This document shows positions 1 to 6,326 of a DNA stretch of 10,735 nt, in pieces. Source of the stretch: Candidatus Zixiibacteriota bacterium (GTDB lineage Bacteria; Zixibacteria; MSB-5A5; RBG-16-43-9); the NCBI GenBank assembly GCA_029858245.1, contig JAOUFL010000062.1, positions 1 through 10,735 of the forward strand, in the 5' to 3' direction. Each line of letters starts with the position of its first letter. The first letter of the stretch is position 1. A model generated the notes under the pieces. The model saw only the letters and a program-made list of their open reading frames with translations, made no database searches and was not told the origin of the DNA. The position numbers and the translations under genes were made by a program.

Positions 1-1
1 T

Positions 2-175
2 TTCGTTCCCATTGCTCTGTTTCACGGATTCAACGGCATCTGGGGTGTGATTGAAGACTACCGACCAGGTAAGGGTACAGGTAAGGGGATAAAGACCTTC
101 TTCTGGATAGTGGGTATACTTCTTTCTGTGTACGGATATTTAGCTGTCAATTCACTTTTGAGGAAAGGAGTCTGA
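2..175 (+). CDS. sdhD: Succinate dehydrogenase/fumarate reductase membrane-anchor subunit, 3' end only
   Basis: Only the last 57 codons are present; the start lies upstream of the window. The visible part has a histidine in the context ALFHGFNGIW followed by an acidic-Asp-Tyr motif (IEDY). This resembles the segment of SdhD-type anchors in which a His binds heme b and an Asp-Tyr pair lines the quinone pocket. A charged loop rich in Gly and Lys follows, then one hydrophobic helix (about residues 37-52 of the fragment) and a short basic tail. The TGA stop is one base before the ATG of the next anchor gene, which fits translational coupling. Such subunits hold the SdhAB catalytic dimer on the inner membrane and pass electrons to quinone. 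The family assignment rests on the short motif plus context. Whether to call it sdhC or sdhD is uncertain, because the following gene is more clearly SdhC-like. Confidence 0.75.
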   Translation, partial: FVPIALFHGFNGIWGVIEDYRPGKGTGKGIKTFFWIVGILLSVYGYLAVNSLLRKGV

Positions 176-176
176 G

Positions 177-581
177 ATGTACGATAAAAAACCTGGAGCT
201 ATAGGGCATTATTTCAAGGAGATTAATTTAAATCCCAATGTGGGAACCTGGTCCTGGTTTCTACACCGAATAGCCGGGGTGGTTTTGTTTTTATATATTT
301 TTCCTCATTTCCTGGTTACCAGCTCTTATTTTCTAACCGGTACTTCTGAAGGTTTCAACTCCTGGCTCTCTAAAGTGCAGACCCCGTTGTTTCATTTCCT
401 GGAGATTTTCTTAGTCGCCGCTGTAGCTTTTCATCTGTTAAACGGCTTAAGAATTATTGTAGCAGACTTTTTCTTTATGACCAAGCAACAGAAAGGGCTT
501 TTGTGGGTGGCAATGCTAATTTTTTTAGTGGTAATGGTTCTGACTTTGGTAATATTTATACCCAGGATTTTCGCGAGTTAG
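177..581 (+). CDS. sdhC: Succinate dehydrogenase cytochrome b subunit (SdhC-type membrane anchor)
   Basis: A 134-residue integral membrane protein with three predicted helices (about 32-52, 70-97 and 108-130), the usual size and topology for this family. Near the N-terminus the run S26-W-F-L-H30-R31-I-A-G matches the S-x-x-x-H-R-x-x-G motif of SdhC, whose Ser and Arg contribute to quinone binding. His86 in HLLNGLR is the expected axial heme b ligand, and Asp97 ends the same helix. The ATG follows the stop of the preceding anchor gene by one base and has a strong ribosome site (AGGAAAGGAG, 161-170). With its neighbour it forms the two-subunit anchor that carries electrons from the SdhB iron-sulfur clusters to membrane quinone. 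The gene ends in TAG at 579-581, 20 bases before sdhA. Confidence 0.9.
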   Translation: MYDKKPGAIGHYFKEINLNPNVGTWSWFLHRIAGVVLFLYIFPHFLVTSSYFLTGTSEGFNSWLSKVQTPLFHFLEIFLVAAVAFHLLNGLRIIVADFFFMTKQQKGLLWVAMLIFLVVMVLTLVIFIPRIFAS

Positions 582-601
582 GAAAGGAGAGGAAAGGAAA
601 T

Positions 602-2302
602 ATGATATTTCATGATATACTAATCGTAGGTGGGGGGTTAGCCGGGATGAGAGCAGCAGTGGAGGCAGCCAAAAAGGTAAAAGACGTGGCAATAATATCC
701 AGAGTTCATCCGATGAGGTCACATTCCGGAGAGGCTCAGGGGGGGATTAATGCGGCTTTAGCTAATGTGGAAAAGGGTAAGGATGATACGGTTGACAAAC
801 ATGCCTTTGATACAGTCAAAGGAAGCGATTTCTTAGCAGACCAGGATGCATCAGAGTATTTGACTTATCAGGGACCGGAGACCATTTTCGAGATGGAACA
901 CTGGGGTTGTCCTTTCAGCAGGACACCCGAAGGTAAAGTTGCCCAGAGACCTTTTGGCGGTGCAGGTTTTCCCCGAACCTGCTATGCCACCGACAAAACC
1001 GGCTTATATCTATTACAGACTTTATACGAGCAGATCATAAAAGAAAAAATCAAGGTTTATGAGGAATGGGTGGTATTTGCCCTAGGTTCAGAGGGAGATA
1101 ACTGTTATGGAGTTATAGCCTATGACCCTCATTCCGGAGAGTTGACTCCCGTGGGTGCTAATGCGGTTATATTTGGCACTGGAGGGATCGGCAGAATTTA
1201 TTCAAATACCACCAACGCCCTTACCAATACCGGCCTGGCAATGGCTGCCCCTTACTGGGCAGGCGTTCCTCTTAAAGATATTGAGTTCGTGCAGTTCCAT
1301 CCGACCAGCTTAGCCAAGTCCCATATTCTGATGACCGAGGGGTGCAGGGGAGAGGGTGGTTATCTGATCAATAATAAGGGTGAACGGTTTATGAAAAATT
1401 ATGTTTCAGAGACGGTTATGGAATTGGGTCCCAGGGATATTGTTTCCAGATCTATACAAACAGAGATACTTCAGGGTAGAGGATTTCCGGATGGTTCCAT
1501 TCATCTGGATTTAAGGCATCTTGGTGCAGGTAAAATTATGGAGAGGTTACCCGGAATAAGGGATATATGCTTGAACTTCATCGGGATTGACCCCATATAC
1601 GAACCTATACCCATAACTCCAGGCACGCACTATAGTATGGGCGGAATCGATACGGATATCGATGGTGCCTGCAGGATGAAAGGATTATATGCCGCAGGAG
1701 AATGCGCCTGTGTGAGTATGCACGGGGCAAACCGCCTGGGAGGGAATTCCCTTCTGGATACAATCGTTTATGGTGCCAGAGCTGGAAAGAAGGCTTCGGA
1801 ATATGTAAAGGATAAAGAGAAGGGTCCAAAAGTAAAGGTATTAGAAGAAGCAGCAAGAAGAGAGGAAAGCCGGATTGCCCAGTGGAAAAAAGGAACAGGA
1901 GAAGGAAACCCGTATAAGATAAAAAATGAGCTTTCTCAGGTAATGGTGGAGGGTTTCGGGATTTTCAGAAACGAAAAGGATATGGCTAAAGGTTTAGAAC
2001 AGGTCAAAGAGTTAAAGGAGAGGGCAAAAAAACTGAAGCCAGCCTTTAACGGTAAGAAATATAATTACGACATCATTGGCTTTTATGATATGAAGGGGAA
2101 TCTGGATGTGGCGGAGGCGATTGGTACAGGAGCTTTGACCCGTAAGGAGAGCCGCGGTTCCCATTTCAGAACCGATTTCAAAACCAGGGACGATGCAAAC
2201 TGGCTCAAACATACTTTAACCTATTTCAACGAGATGGGTCCGCGTCTGGATTATTCCCCGGTCAAGATAACCAAATATAAACCTGAGGAGAGGAAATATT
2301 AA
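602..2302 (+). CDS. sdhA: Succinate dehydrogenase/fumarate reductase flavoprotein subunit
   Basis: A 566-residue catalytic subunit that interconverts succinate and fumarate using covalent FAD. The N-terminal Rossmann motif VGGGLAG (9-15) binds the nucleotide. His41 in MRSHSGEAQGG is in the place of the histidine that bonds FAD. Active-site residues expected for the family are present: His233 in FHPT, Arg249 in TEGCRGEGG, Arg283 in RDIVSR (the likely proton-shuttle arginine), His343 in HYSMGG and Arg378 in ANRLGGNSLLD. The C-terminal region ends with the usual ESRGSH block and DDANW. The ATG at 602 is preferred because a purine-rich ribosome site (GGAAAGGA) lies just upstream and the flavin motif begins eight residues later. 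An in-frame opening to 503 would overlap sdhC. Whether the enzyme mainly oxidises succinate or reduces fumarate cannot be decided from sequence alone. Confidence 0.96.
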   Translation: MIFHDILIVGGGLAGMRAAVEAAKKVKDVAIISRVHPMRSHSGEAQGGINAALANVEKGKDDTVDKHAFDTVKGSDFLADQDASEYLTYQGPETIFEMEHWGCPFSRTPEGKVAQRPFGGAGFPRTCYATDKTGLYLLQTLYEQIIKEKIKVYEEWVVFALGSEGDNCYGVIAYDPHSGELTPVGANAVIFGTGGIGRIYSNTTNALTNTGLAMAAPYWAGVPLKDIEFVQFHPTSLAKSHILMTEGCRGEGGYLINNKGERFMKNYVSETVMELGPRDIVSRSIQTEILQGRGFPDGSIHLDLRHLGAGKIMERLPGIRDICLNFIGIDPIYEPIPITPGTHYSMGGIDTDIDGACRMKGLYAAGECACVSMHGANRLGGNSLLDTIVYGARAGKKASEYVKDKEKGPKVKVLEEAARREESRIAQWKKGTGEGNPYKIKNELSQVMVEGFGIFRNEKDMAKGLEQVKELKERAKKLKPAFNGKKYNYDIIGFYDMKGNLDVAEAIGTGALTRKESRGSHFRTDFKTRDDANWLKHTLTYFNEMGPRLDYSPVKITKYKPEERKY

Positions 2303-2303
2303 T

Positions 2304-2999
2304 ATGGTAGAATTCAATATCTTTAGATACGACCCGGATAAAGGGGGGGAGCCTTATTTTCAGAGTTATAAATTTGAACCGGAAAAAGGGATGACGATCT
2401 TAGAGGGTTTGCTATATATTAACGAGAATCTTGACCCCTCCGTAGCTTACCGGGCTTCCTGCCGCGAGGCGGTTTGCGGTTCCTGTGCCATGCACATTAA
2501 TGATATGTACCGATTGGCCTGCAAGACACAAATATCCGTTATGGGAAGTAAGATAACTTTAAGACCATTGTCTCACCTTCCGGTGATGAAGGATTTAGTA
2601 GTTGATTTGAATCCCTTCTTCGAACACTTTAAGGAGATCAAGCCCTACTTTATTCCCAGAGAAGCACCGCCGAACAAAGAATATCTTCAAACCATTGAAC
2701 AGAGGAAAAAGATAGATGCCTGGCTGGACTGTATCCTGTGTGGTGCCTGTTATGGTTCCTGTCCGGTTGCAGGGAAGGATGGAAACTATTTAGGACCTCA
2801 TGCCCTGTTAAAAGCCTTGAGGTTCGTGGATGATTCCAGGGATGGAGGAGCCAAGGAAAGGATTGCCGTAGTTGCCCGTGAAAACGGTGTATTCAGGTGT
2901 CATACTGTTTTCAACTGCCAGAAAGTTTGTCCCAAGGATCTGGACCCCAGCGGTGCTATTGCACGCTTGAAGATGAAAGCGATATTTAAGAAGTATTAG
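2304..2999 (+). CDS. sdhB: Succinate dehydrogenase/fumarate reductase iron-sulfur subunit
   Basis: A 231-residue electron-transfer subunit with all cluster ligands in place. The N-terminal ferredoxin domain holds a [2Fe-2S] site at Cys53, Cys58, Cys61 and Cys73 (CREAVCGSC, then LAC). The C-terminal domain has Cys143, Cys146, Cys149 and Cys209 for [4Fe-4S], and Cys153, Cys199 and Cys205 for [3Fe-4S] (CILCGACYGSCP and CHTVFNCQKVCP). These assignments follow the known SdhB/FrdB pattern. The ATG is one base after the sdhA stop and is preceded by GGAGAGGA inside the sdhA end, so the two are very likely translationally coupled. The protein bridges the flavin of SdhA and the quinone site in the membrane anchors. 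It is the last gene of the operon; two hairpins follow. Confidence 0.96.
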   Translation: MVEFNIFRYDPDKGGEPYFQSYKFEPEKGMTILEGLLYINENLDPSVAYRASCREAVCGSCAMHINDMYRLACKTQISVMGSKITLRPLSHLPVMKDLVVDLNPFFEHFKEIKPYFIPREAPPNKEYLQTIEQRKKIDAWLDCILCGACYGSCPVAGKDGNYLGPHALLKALRFVDDSRDGGAKERIAVVARENGVFRCHTVFNCQKVCPKDLDPSGAIARLKMKAIFKKY

Positions 3000-3012
3000 C
3001 CATAATTTGTAG

Positions 3013-3032
3013 TGCGACCTTTTAAGGTCGCA
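3013..3032. repeat. Short perfect palindrome after sdhB
   Basis: Arms TGCGACCT (3013-3020) and AGGTCGCA (3025-3032) are perfect reverse complements around TTTA. The element is preceded by TTTGTAG, and the same TTGTAG prefix stands before the next palindrome (3042-3069). This suggests a modular intergenic repeat family rather than a one-off hairpin. No T-tract follows directly, so on its own it is a poor terminator. Confidence 0.7.
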
Positions 3033-3042
3033 AGAATATTTG

Positions 3043-3077
3043 TAGGGACAGAACACTGTTCTGTCCCTATAATTTTT
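3043..3077 (+). terminator. Candidate rho-independent terminator of the sdh operon, built on a palindromic repeat
   Basis: Arms of 13 bases (TAGGGACAGAACA at 3043-3055 and TGTTCTGTCCCTA at 3057-3069) are perfect reverse complements around a single C. The folded RNA would be a long stable stem. It is followed by TAATTTTT, a short T-rich run, and lies 44 bases past the sdhB stop. The dyad works from either strand as a repeat. Its central AGAACA-N-TGTTCT core recurs in the palindrome at 6187-6207, so it may be a dispersed repeat that doubles as a terminator. The T-run is modest. Confidence 0.6.
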
Positions 3078-3199
3078 ACTCTCATCAGACCTCTTTTTCT
3101 CAATTAAGAGAGGGTATATAATTTTCTCTCAGATTTTTCTTTTTGCTAACTTTAAAAAGAATATATAGAAAACATCACAATTCGATTCCGCTGAAGTTC

Positions 3200-3228
3200 T
3201 TGACACCTAAATTCCTTTGCTTTATATT
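3200..3228 (+). promoter_or_regulatory. Sigma70-type promoter for lysS
   Basis: A perfect -35 box TTGACA (3200-3205) is followed after exactly 17 bases by TATATT (3223-3228), which is five of six matches to the -10 consensus. Transcription would begin near 3235, giving a leader of roughly 37 bases before the lysS ribosome site and TTG start. The promoter lies inside the upstream in-frame extension of lysS, which supports the downstream start and argues that this stretch is not coding. It is a sequence match only; no transcript evidence is available. Confidence 0.7.
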
Positions 3229-3255
3229 CCGCAAAAGATTACTTTATAATTTACC

Positions 3256-3263
3256 AAGAGGAG
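3256..3263 (+). promoter_or_regulatory. Ribosome binding site that fixes the TTG start of lysS
   Basis: AAGAGGAG ends eight bases before the TTG at 3272. No comparably strong site precedes the in-frame TTG at 3143, so this site decides the start. Confidence 0.7.
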
Positions 3264-3271
3264 AAAATAAA

Positions 3272-4756
3272 TTGTCCGAACAATCCAAACCCGAACAGGA
3301 GTTAAGCGAGCTTCTTTTACATCGACGGGAAAAACTCAAAGCCCTGAAAGAGAAAAATATCAATCCATATCCTTATCTTTTTAAAAGAACTCATACTTCC
3401 AAGAATATACTGGATGATTTCGAAAAGATGGAATCAGAGGGGATAGTTGTGAGTGTCTGCGGCAGGATAATTTCCTTAAGGTCTCACGGAAAGAGCCTTT
3501 TCTTTCATCTCCTGGATGGCGAAGGGAAGATTCAGGTTTACGTCAAATCTGATGTAGTAGGGGAGGATAGATATAAGCTGTTTGAGCTTTTCGATATTGG
3601 AGATTTTATCGGTGCTAAGGGGAAAGTTTTTAAGACCAAAACCGGCGAAAAGAGTATCAGAGCAGAAGATTTCGAACTTCTTTCAAAGTCTTTGCATCCC
3701 CTACCTGAAAAATGGCACGGGCTTCAGGATAAGGAATTGAGATACAGACAAAGATATTTAGATTTAATCTCCAATCCTGAGGTGAAAAACACTTTCATCT
3801 TGCGAACCAGAATTTTATCTGCTATCAGAAAATTCTTAGATGACCGGGGTTTCCTGGAAGTAGAGACTCCGATATTACAGCCTATTTACGGTGGTGCGTT
3901 TGCACGCCCTTTTATCACCCATCACAATGCCCTGGATATGGATTTATATTTAAGAATAGCAGATGAGCTTTATTTGAAAAGGTTGATAATTGGTGGATAT
4001 GAAAAGGTTTATGAGGTGTGTAAGGATTTCAGGAATGAGGGGATGGATAAAAACCACAATCCGGAGTTCTCAATGTTAGAACTATATCAGGCTTATGCGG
4101 ATTATAACGACATAATGGAATTATGCGAGAAACTACTCAACTTCATCTCTCTGGAGATTTTAAAGTCCAGCAAGATTAAATTTCAGGAAGAGGAAATCGA
4201 TCTATCACCTCCCTGGAGAAGGCTTTCCTTCTGGGAGTCGATAGAGAAGTTCACCGGTGCAGACCTTTATAAGGAGGATGAAAAAAAGATCAGGGAATTT
4301 GCTCAGGATCTGGGGATTAAGGCAGAGGCTTCTGTTCGCATTGGTAAAGTTATAGAATCGATTTTCGAGGAGAAAGTTCAACCCAATTTAATCCAGCCGA
4401 CTTTTATCCTGGATTATCCGGAGGAGATGTCTCCCTTTGCCAAGAAACACAGGGATAAAGAGGGCTTGACTGAAAGGTTTGAAGGTTTTATCGCAGGATT
4501 TGAGCTGATGAATGCATTCTCCGAGCTGAACGATCCATTAGACCAGAGAGAAAGGTTCGAACAGCAAGCAAAGTTCAAAAAGATGGGGGATGAAGAAGCG
4601 CTGGAATTAGATGAGGATTTCCTGAAGGCTATGGAATATGGCATGCCTCCAACAGGCGGTGTGGGTATCGGGCTTGACAGGATGGTGATGCTCTTTACCA
4701 ATTCAACTTCAATAAGAGATGTGATTTTCTTCCCCCAGATGAAAAAAGAAGTCTAA
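3272..4756 (+). CDS. lysS: Lysyl-tRNA synthetase, class II
   Basis: A 494-residue enzyme, the normal length for bacterial LysS, that activates lysine with ATP and charges tRNA-Lys in the cytoplasm. The N-terminal OB-fold anticodon-binding domain covers about residues 58-140 (VCGRIISLRSHGKSLFF and following). The linker PEKWHGLQDKELRYRQRY is characteristic of LysS. The class II catalytic domain has motif 1 around 177-202, motif 2 with Arg254 in FRNEGMDKNHNPEF, and motif 3 at 465-475 (GIGLDRMVMLF). RPFITHHNALDMDLYLRIA and NAFSELNDP are further LysS hallmarks. I chose the TTG at 3272 for its strong ribosome site and nearby promoter. An upstream in-frame TTG at 3143 would add 43 basic and hydrophobic residues not expected in the family. 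No domain looks missing. The lol permease gene follows 115 bases downstream. Confidence 0.96.
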   Translation: MSEQSKPEQELSELLLHRREKLKALKEKNINPYPYLFKRTHTSKNILDDFEKMESEGIVVSVCGRIISLRSHGKSLFFHLLDGEGKIQVYVKSDVVGEDRYKLFELFDIGDFIGAKGKVFKTKTGEKSIRAEDFELLSKSLHPLPEKWHGLQDKELRYRQRYLDLISNPEVKNTFILRTRILSAIRKFLDDRGFLEVETPILQPIYGGAFARPFITHHNALDMDLYLRIADELYLKRLIIGGYEKVYEVCKDFRNEGMDKNHNPEFSMLELYQAYADYNDIMELCEKLLNFISLEILKSSKIKFQEEEIDLSPPWRRLSFWESIEKFTGADLYKEDEKKIREFAQDLGIKAEASVRIGKVIESIFEEKVQPNLIQPTFILDYPEEMSPFAKKHRDKEGLTERFEGFIAGFELMNAFSELNDPLDQRERFEQQAKFKKMGDEEALELDEDFLKAMEYGMPPTGGVGIGLDRMVMLFTNSTSIRDVIFFPQMKKEV

Positions 4757-4770
4757 ACAGGTTAGTGTAA

Positions 4771-4850
4771 TGGTAGGCGCAAGCTTTAGCTTGCGTAGGA
4801 ATTGCGCAGACTCCCGCTTGTAGCGGGATAAATTCCGTCTGCGGCTACCA
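4771..4850. repeat. Structured intergenic element with nested inverted repeats
   Basis: This 80-base stretch between lysS and the lol permease is almost wholly self-complementary. An outer pair TGGTAG (4771-4776) and CTACCA (4845-4850) encloses one hairpin, CGCAAGC/GCTTGCG (4778-4784 and 4789-4795, loop TTTA). It also encloses a second, longer arm made of GGAATT/AATTCC (4798-4803 and 4831-4836), with CCCGCT/AGCGGG (4813-4818 and 4822-4827, loop TGT) inside it. An alternative pairing is CGCAGAC/GTCTGCG (4805-4811 and 4837-4843). No T-tract follows and no known riboswitch is recognised. It resembles a REP/BIME-type intergenic repeat. A role in mRNA stability or in tuning lolC expression is possible but unproven. 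Confidence 0.65.
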
Positions 4851-4871
4851 GAGAGATAAATAAGTGATTTT

Positions 4872-6101
4872 ATGTCATACGAATTCTTCATCGCTAAAAG
4901 GTATCTCAGGTCAAAGAGGAAGTCCAAATATCTTTCGGTGATTACTCTCATTTCCATCTGTGGGGTGCTTATCGGGGTTGCGGCTTTGACTTTTGTCCTT
5001 TCTATGATGAACGGATTTGAGAAAGAAGTCCGCTCACGTATAATCGGCATCACTGCTCATGTTACCATACTTTCCTCTGAAGGTACCGGAATTGAAAATT
5101 ATGAAGAGCTCTTGCCCTTAATTAGCAAAAATCATCAGGTTAAAGGTATCGCTCCATTTATTTATCTTAAAGCTGCTATAGCCTCTAAAGAGGAGAGCGA
5201 TGGAATTGTAATACGCGGGATTATACCGGAGGAGGAAAGAAAAGTAACTGACATAGAGAAAAACATGGTAGTAGGGAAATTCGATATAATAGAATCGGAA
5301 AGCGAGTATCCGGGCATCATATTAGGGCTGACTTTAGCGGATAAATTAAGGGTTAAACTGGGAGACGAAGTAATCCTGTTCAGCATTAATAAAGAAACAA
5401 CAAACATAGGGTTCCTCACTCCAAAGGTTACAAAATTCAAAGTGGTGGGAATTTTTGAGACCGGGATGTATGAATACGATTCGAATCTGGCTTATATCTC
5501 GCTTGTCTCCGCCCAGAGGGTTTTGAATTCAGGACCGGTTATTTCGGGTTTACAGGTAAGAATCTCGGATTTTTATAAAGCTCAGAAAGTGGCAAAGGAG
5601 CTTGATTCGGAGCTGGGGCCGGAATATTATGCTACCGACTGGATGCGTATGCACAAAAATCTATTTTCCTGGATGACCCTGGAGAAATATGCTATGTTCA
5701 TAGTTTTGAGCCTGATTGTGACTGTAGCTGCTTTTAACATTATCAGCACCCTGATTATGGTGGTTATCGAGAAGAGAAAAGAGATCGGCATCTTGAAGTC
5801 TATGGGAGCAACTTCTCCATCCATTATGAAGATATTTATGTTCGAGGGATTGGTTGTAGGTGCTACCGGTACAATCATGGGAAGCTTACTGGGATTTATC
5901 CTGTGCTGGCTTCAAAAGACCTTTAAGATAGTATCTTTACCTCCTGAAATATATTTTATCGCTACCCTGCCGGTTGATATGAGGTTGCTCGATTTCCTTA
6001 TAGTTGCCCTGGCTGCGATTATAATTACTTTTCTGGCAACGCTTTACCCGGCAGCCAGAGCAGCCAGTATGCTTCCTGTAGAAGCTATCAGGTATGAATA
6101 A
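4872..6101 (+). CDS. lolC: Lipoprotein-releasing ABC transporter permease (LolC/LolE family)
   Basis: A 409-residue inner-membrane protein with the layout of the LolC/LolE family. It has a short cytoplasmic N-terminus (YEFFIAKRYLRSKRK), helix 1 (about 20-46), a large periplasmic domain (about 47-270), then three helices (about 273-298, 321-347 and 372-395). The segment after helix 2, KRKEIGILKSMGAT, is the coupling region that contacts the ATPase, and the protein ends in LPVEAIRYE as usual for the family. With LolD it would extract mature lipoproteins from the inner membrane and pass them to a periplasmic carrier. Only one permease gene is present, so it may act as a homodimer (LolF-like) or pair with a partner encoded elsewhere. 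The start is the ATG at 4872; its ribosome site is weak (AAGTGA at 4862-4867). The structured repeat lies directly upstream. Confidence 0.9.
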   Translation: MSYEFFIAKRYLRSKRKSKYLSVITLISICGVLIGVAALTFVLSMMNGFEKEVRSRIIGITAHVTILSSEGTGIENYEELLPLISKNHQVKGIAPFIYLKAAIASKEESDGIVIRGIIPEEERKVTDIEKNMVVGKFDIIESESEYPGIILGLTLADKLRVKLGDEVILFSINKETTNIGFLTPKVTKFKVVGIFETGMYEYDSNLAYISLVSAQRVLNSGPVISGLQVRISDFYKAQKVAKELDSELGPEYYATDWMRMHKNLFSWMTLEKYAMFIVLSLIVTVAAFNIISTLIMVVIEKRKEIGILKSMGATSPSIMKIFMFEGLVVGATGTIMGSLLGFILCWLQKTFKIVSLPPEIYFIATLPVDMRLLDFLIVALAAIIITFLATLYPAARAASMLPVEAIRYE

Positions 6102-6112
6102 AAAATTTAAGA

Positions 6113-6146
6113 ATTCAAAAGATCAAACGCCCAAAGATTCAAAAGA
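6113..6146. repeat. Direct repeat ATTCAAAAGA, two copies
   Basis: ATTCAAAAGA occurs at 6113-6122 and again at 6137-6146, 24 bases apart, with the A-rich CAAACGCCCAAAG between. It starts 11 bases after the lol permease stop and belongs to a gene-free, repeat-rich spacer. No function is recognised, and low complexity may explain it. Confidence 0.45.
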
Positions 6147-6158
6147 AAAAATTGTAGA

Positions 6159-6176
6159 GTATGACTTCAATCATAC
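6159..6176. repeat. Short inverted repeat with TTGTAG prefix
   Basis: GTATGA (6159-6164) and TCATAC (6171-6176) pair around a six-base loop. TTGTAG stands just before it (6153-6158), the same prefix as in front of the two palindromes after sdhB. It is short, so it is supported mainly by this shared context. Confidence 0.4.
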
Positions 6177-6186
6177 AAAGGGATAG

Positions 6187-6207
6187 TGATAGAACAATGT
6201 TCTATCA
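6187..6207. repeat. Perfect palindrome sharing its core with the post-sdhB repeat
   Basis: TGATAGAACA (6187-6196) and TGTTCTATCA (6198-6207) are perfect reverse complements around one A. The 13-base core AGAACA-N-TGTTCT is identical, apart from the central base, to that of the palindrome at 3043-3069. It could be a binding site for a dimeric protein or a member of a dispersed repeat family. The second is favoured because the other copy lies at the end of an operon rather than in front of one. Confidence 0.65.
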
Positions 6208-6234
6208 TTTCTTGGGGAGATGGATAGTGTCAGG

Positions 6235-6266
6235 TAATCACACCTCGCCTGCAAGGTGGGAGATTA
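6235..6266. repeat. Imperfect hairpin upstream of lolD
   Basis: TAATC (6235-6239) and GATTA (6262-6266) flank an inner stem, CTCGCCT (6244-6250) with AGGTGGG (6254-6260), closed by a GCA loop and including two G-U pairs. It sits about 60 bases before the lolD start, is preceded by GGATAGTG, and has no T-tract. The 6102-6326 spacer otherwise holds only the repeats listed here and no convincing promoter. Confidence 0.45.
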
Positions 6267-6316
6267 ATAGAAAGAAATTAAATATATTATGAAATCTGGC
6301 GAAAATAATTGTATGG

Positions 6317-6321
6317 GGAGG
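6317..6321 (+). promoter_or_regulatory. Ribosome binding site supporting the TTG start of lolD
   Basis: GGAGG lies five bases before the TTG at 6327. It overlaps the coding path of the longer in-frame TTG start at 6309, which favours the shorter start. Confidence 0.55.
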
Positions 6322-6326
6322 GCAGG

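Noticed and set aside
503..601. N-terminal extension of sdhA overlapping sdhC
   Set aside because: It would read through the end of sdhC in another frame. The ATG at 602 has a purine-rich ribosome site and starts right before the FAD-binding fold, as in the family.
2002..2008. CtsR-type heptad GGTCAAA (also at 4909-4915)
   Set aside because: Both copies are single heptads inside coding sequence, not tandem sites in a promoter, so they are expected by chance.
3108..3143. GAGAG/CTCTC stem followed by T-rich sequence as a second terminator
   Set aside because: The stem is five pairs plus two G-U pairs with a 13-base loop in AT-rich DNA, too weak to list beside the 13-base-pair palindrome at 3043-3069.
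3143..3271. N-terminal extension of lysS from an upstream TTG
   Set aside because: The 43 extra residues match nothing expected in LysS, have no good ribosome site, and overlap a near-consensus promoter. The TTG at 3272 has AAGAGGAG at correct spacing and gives a normal protein length.
4763..4785. tRNA-like D-arm wording (TAGTGTAATGGTAGG) after lysS
   Set aside because: There is no anticodon stem, T-arm (GGTTCGAATCC-like) or acceptor pairing around it. The bases are better explained by the nested inverted repeat at 4771-4850.
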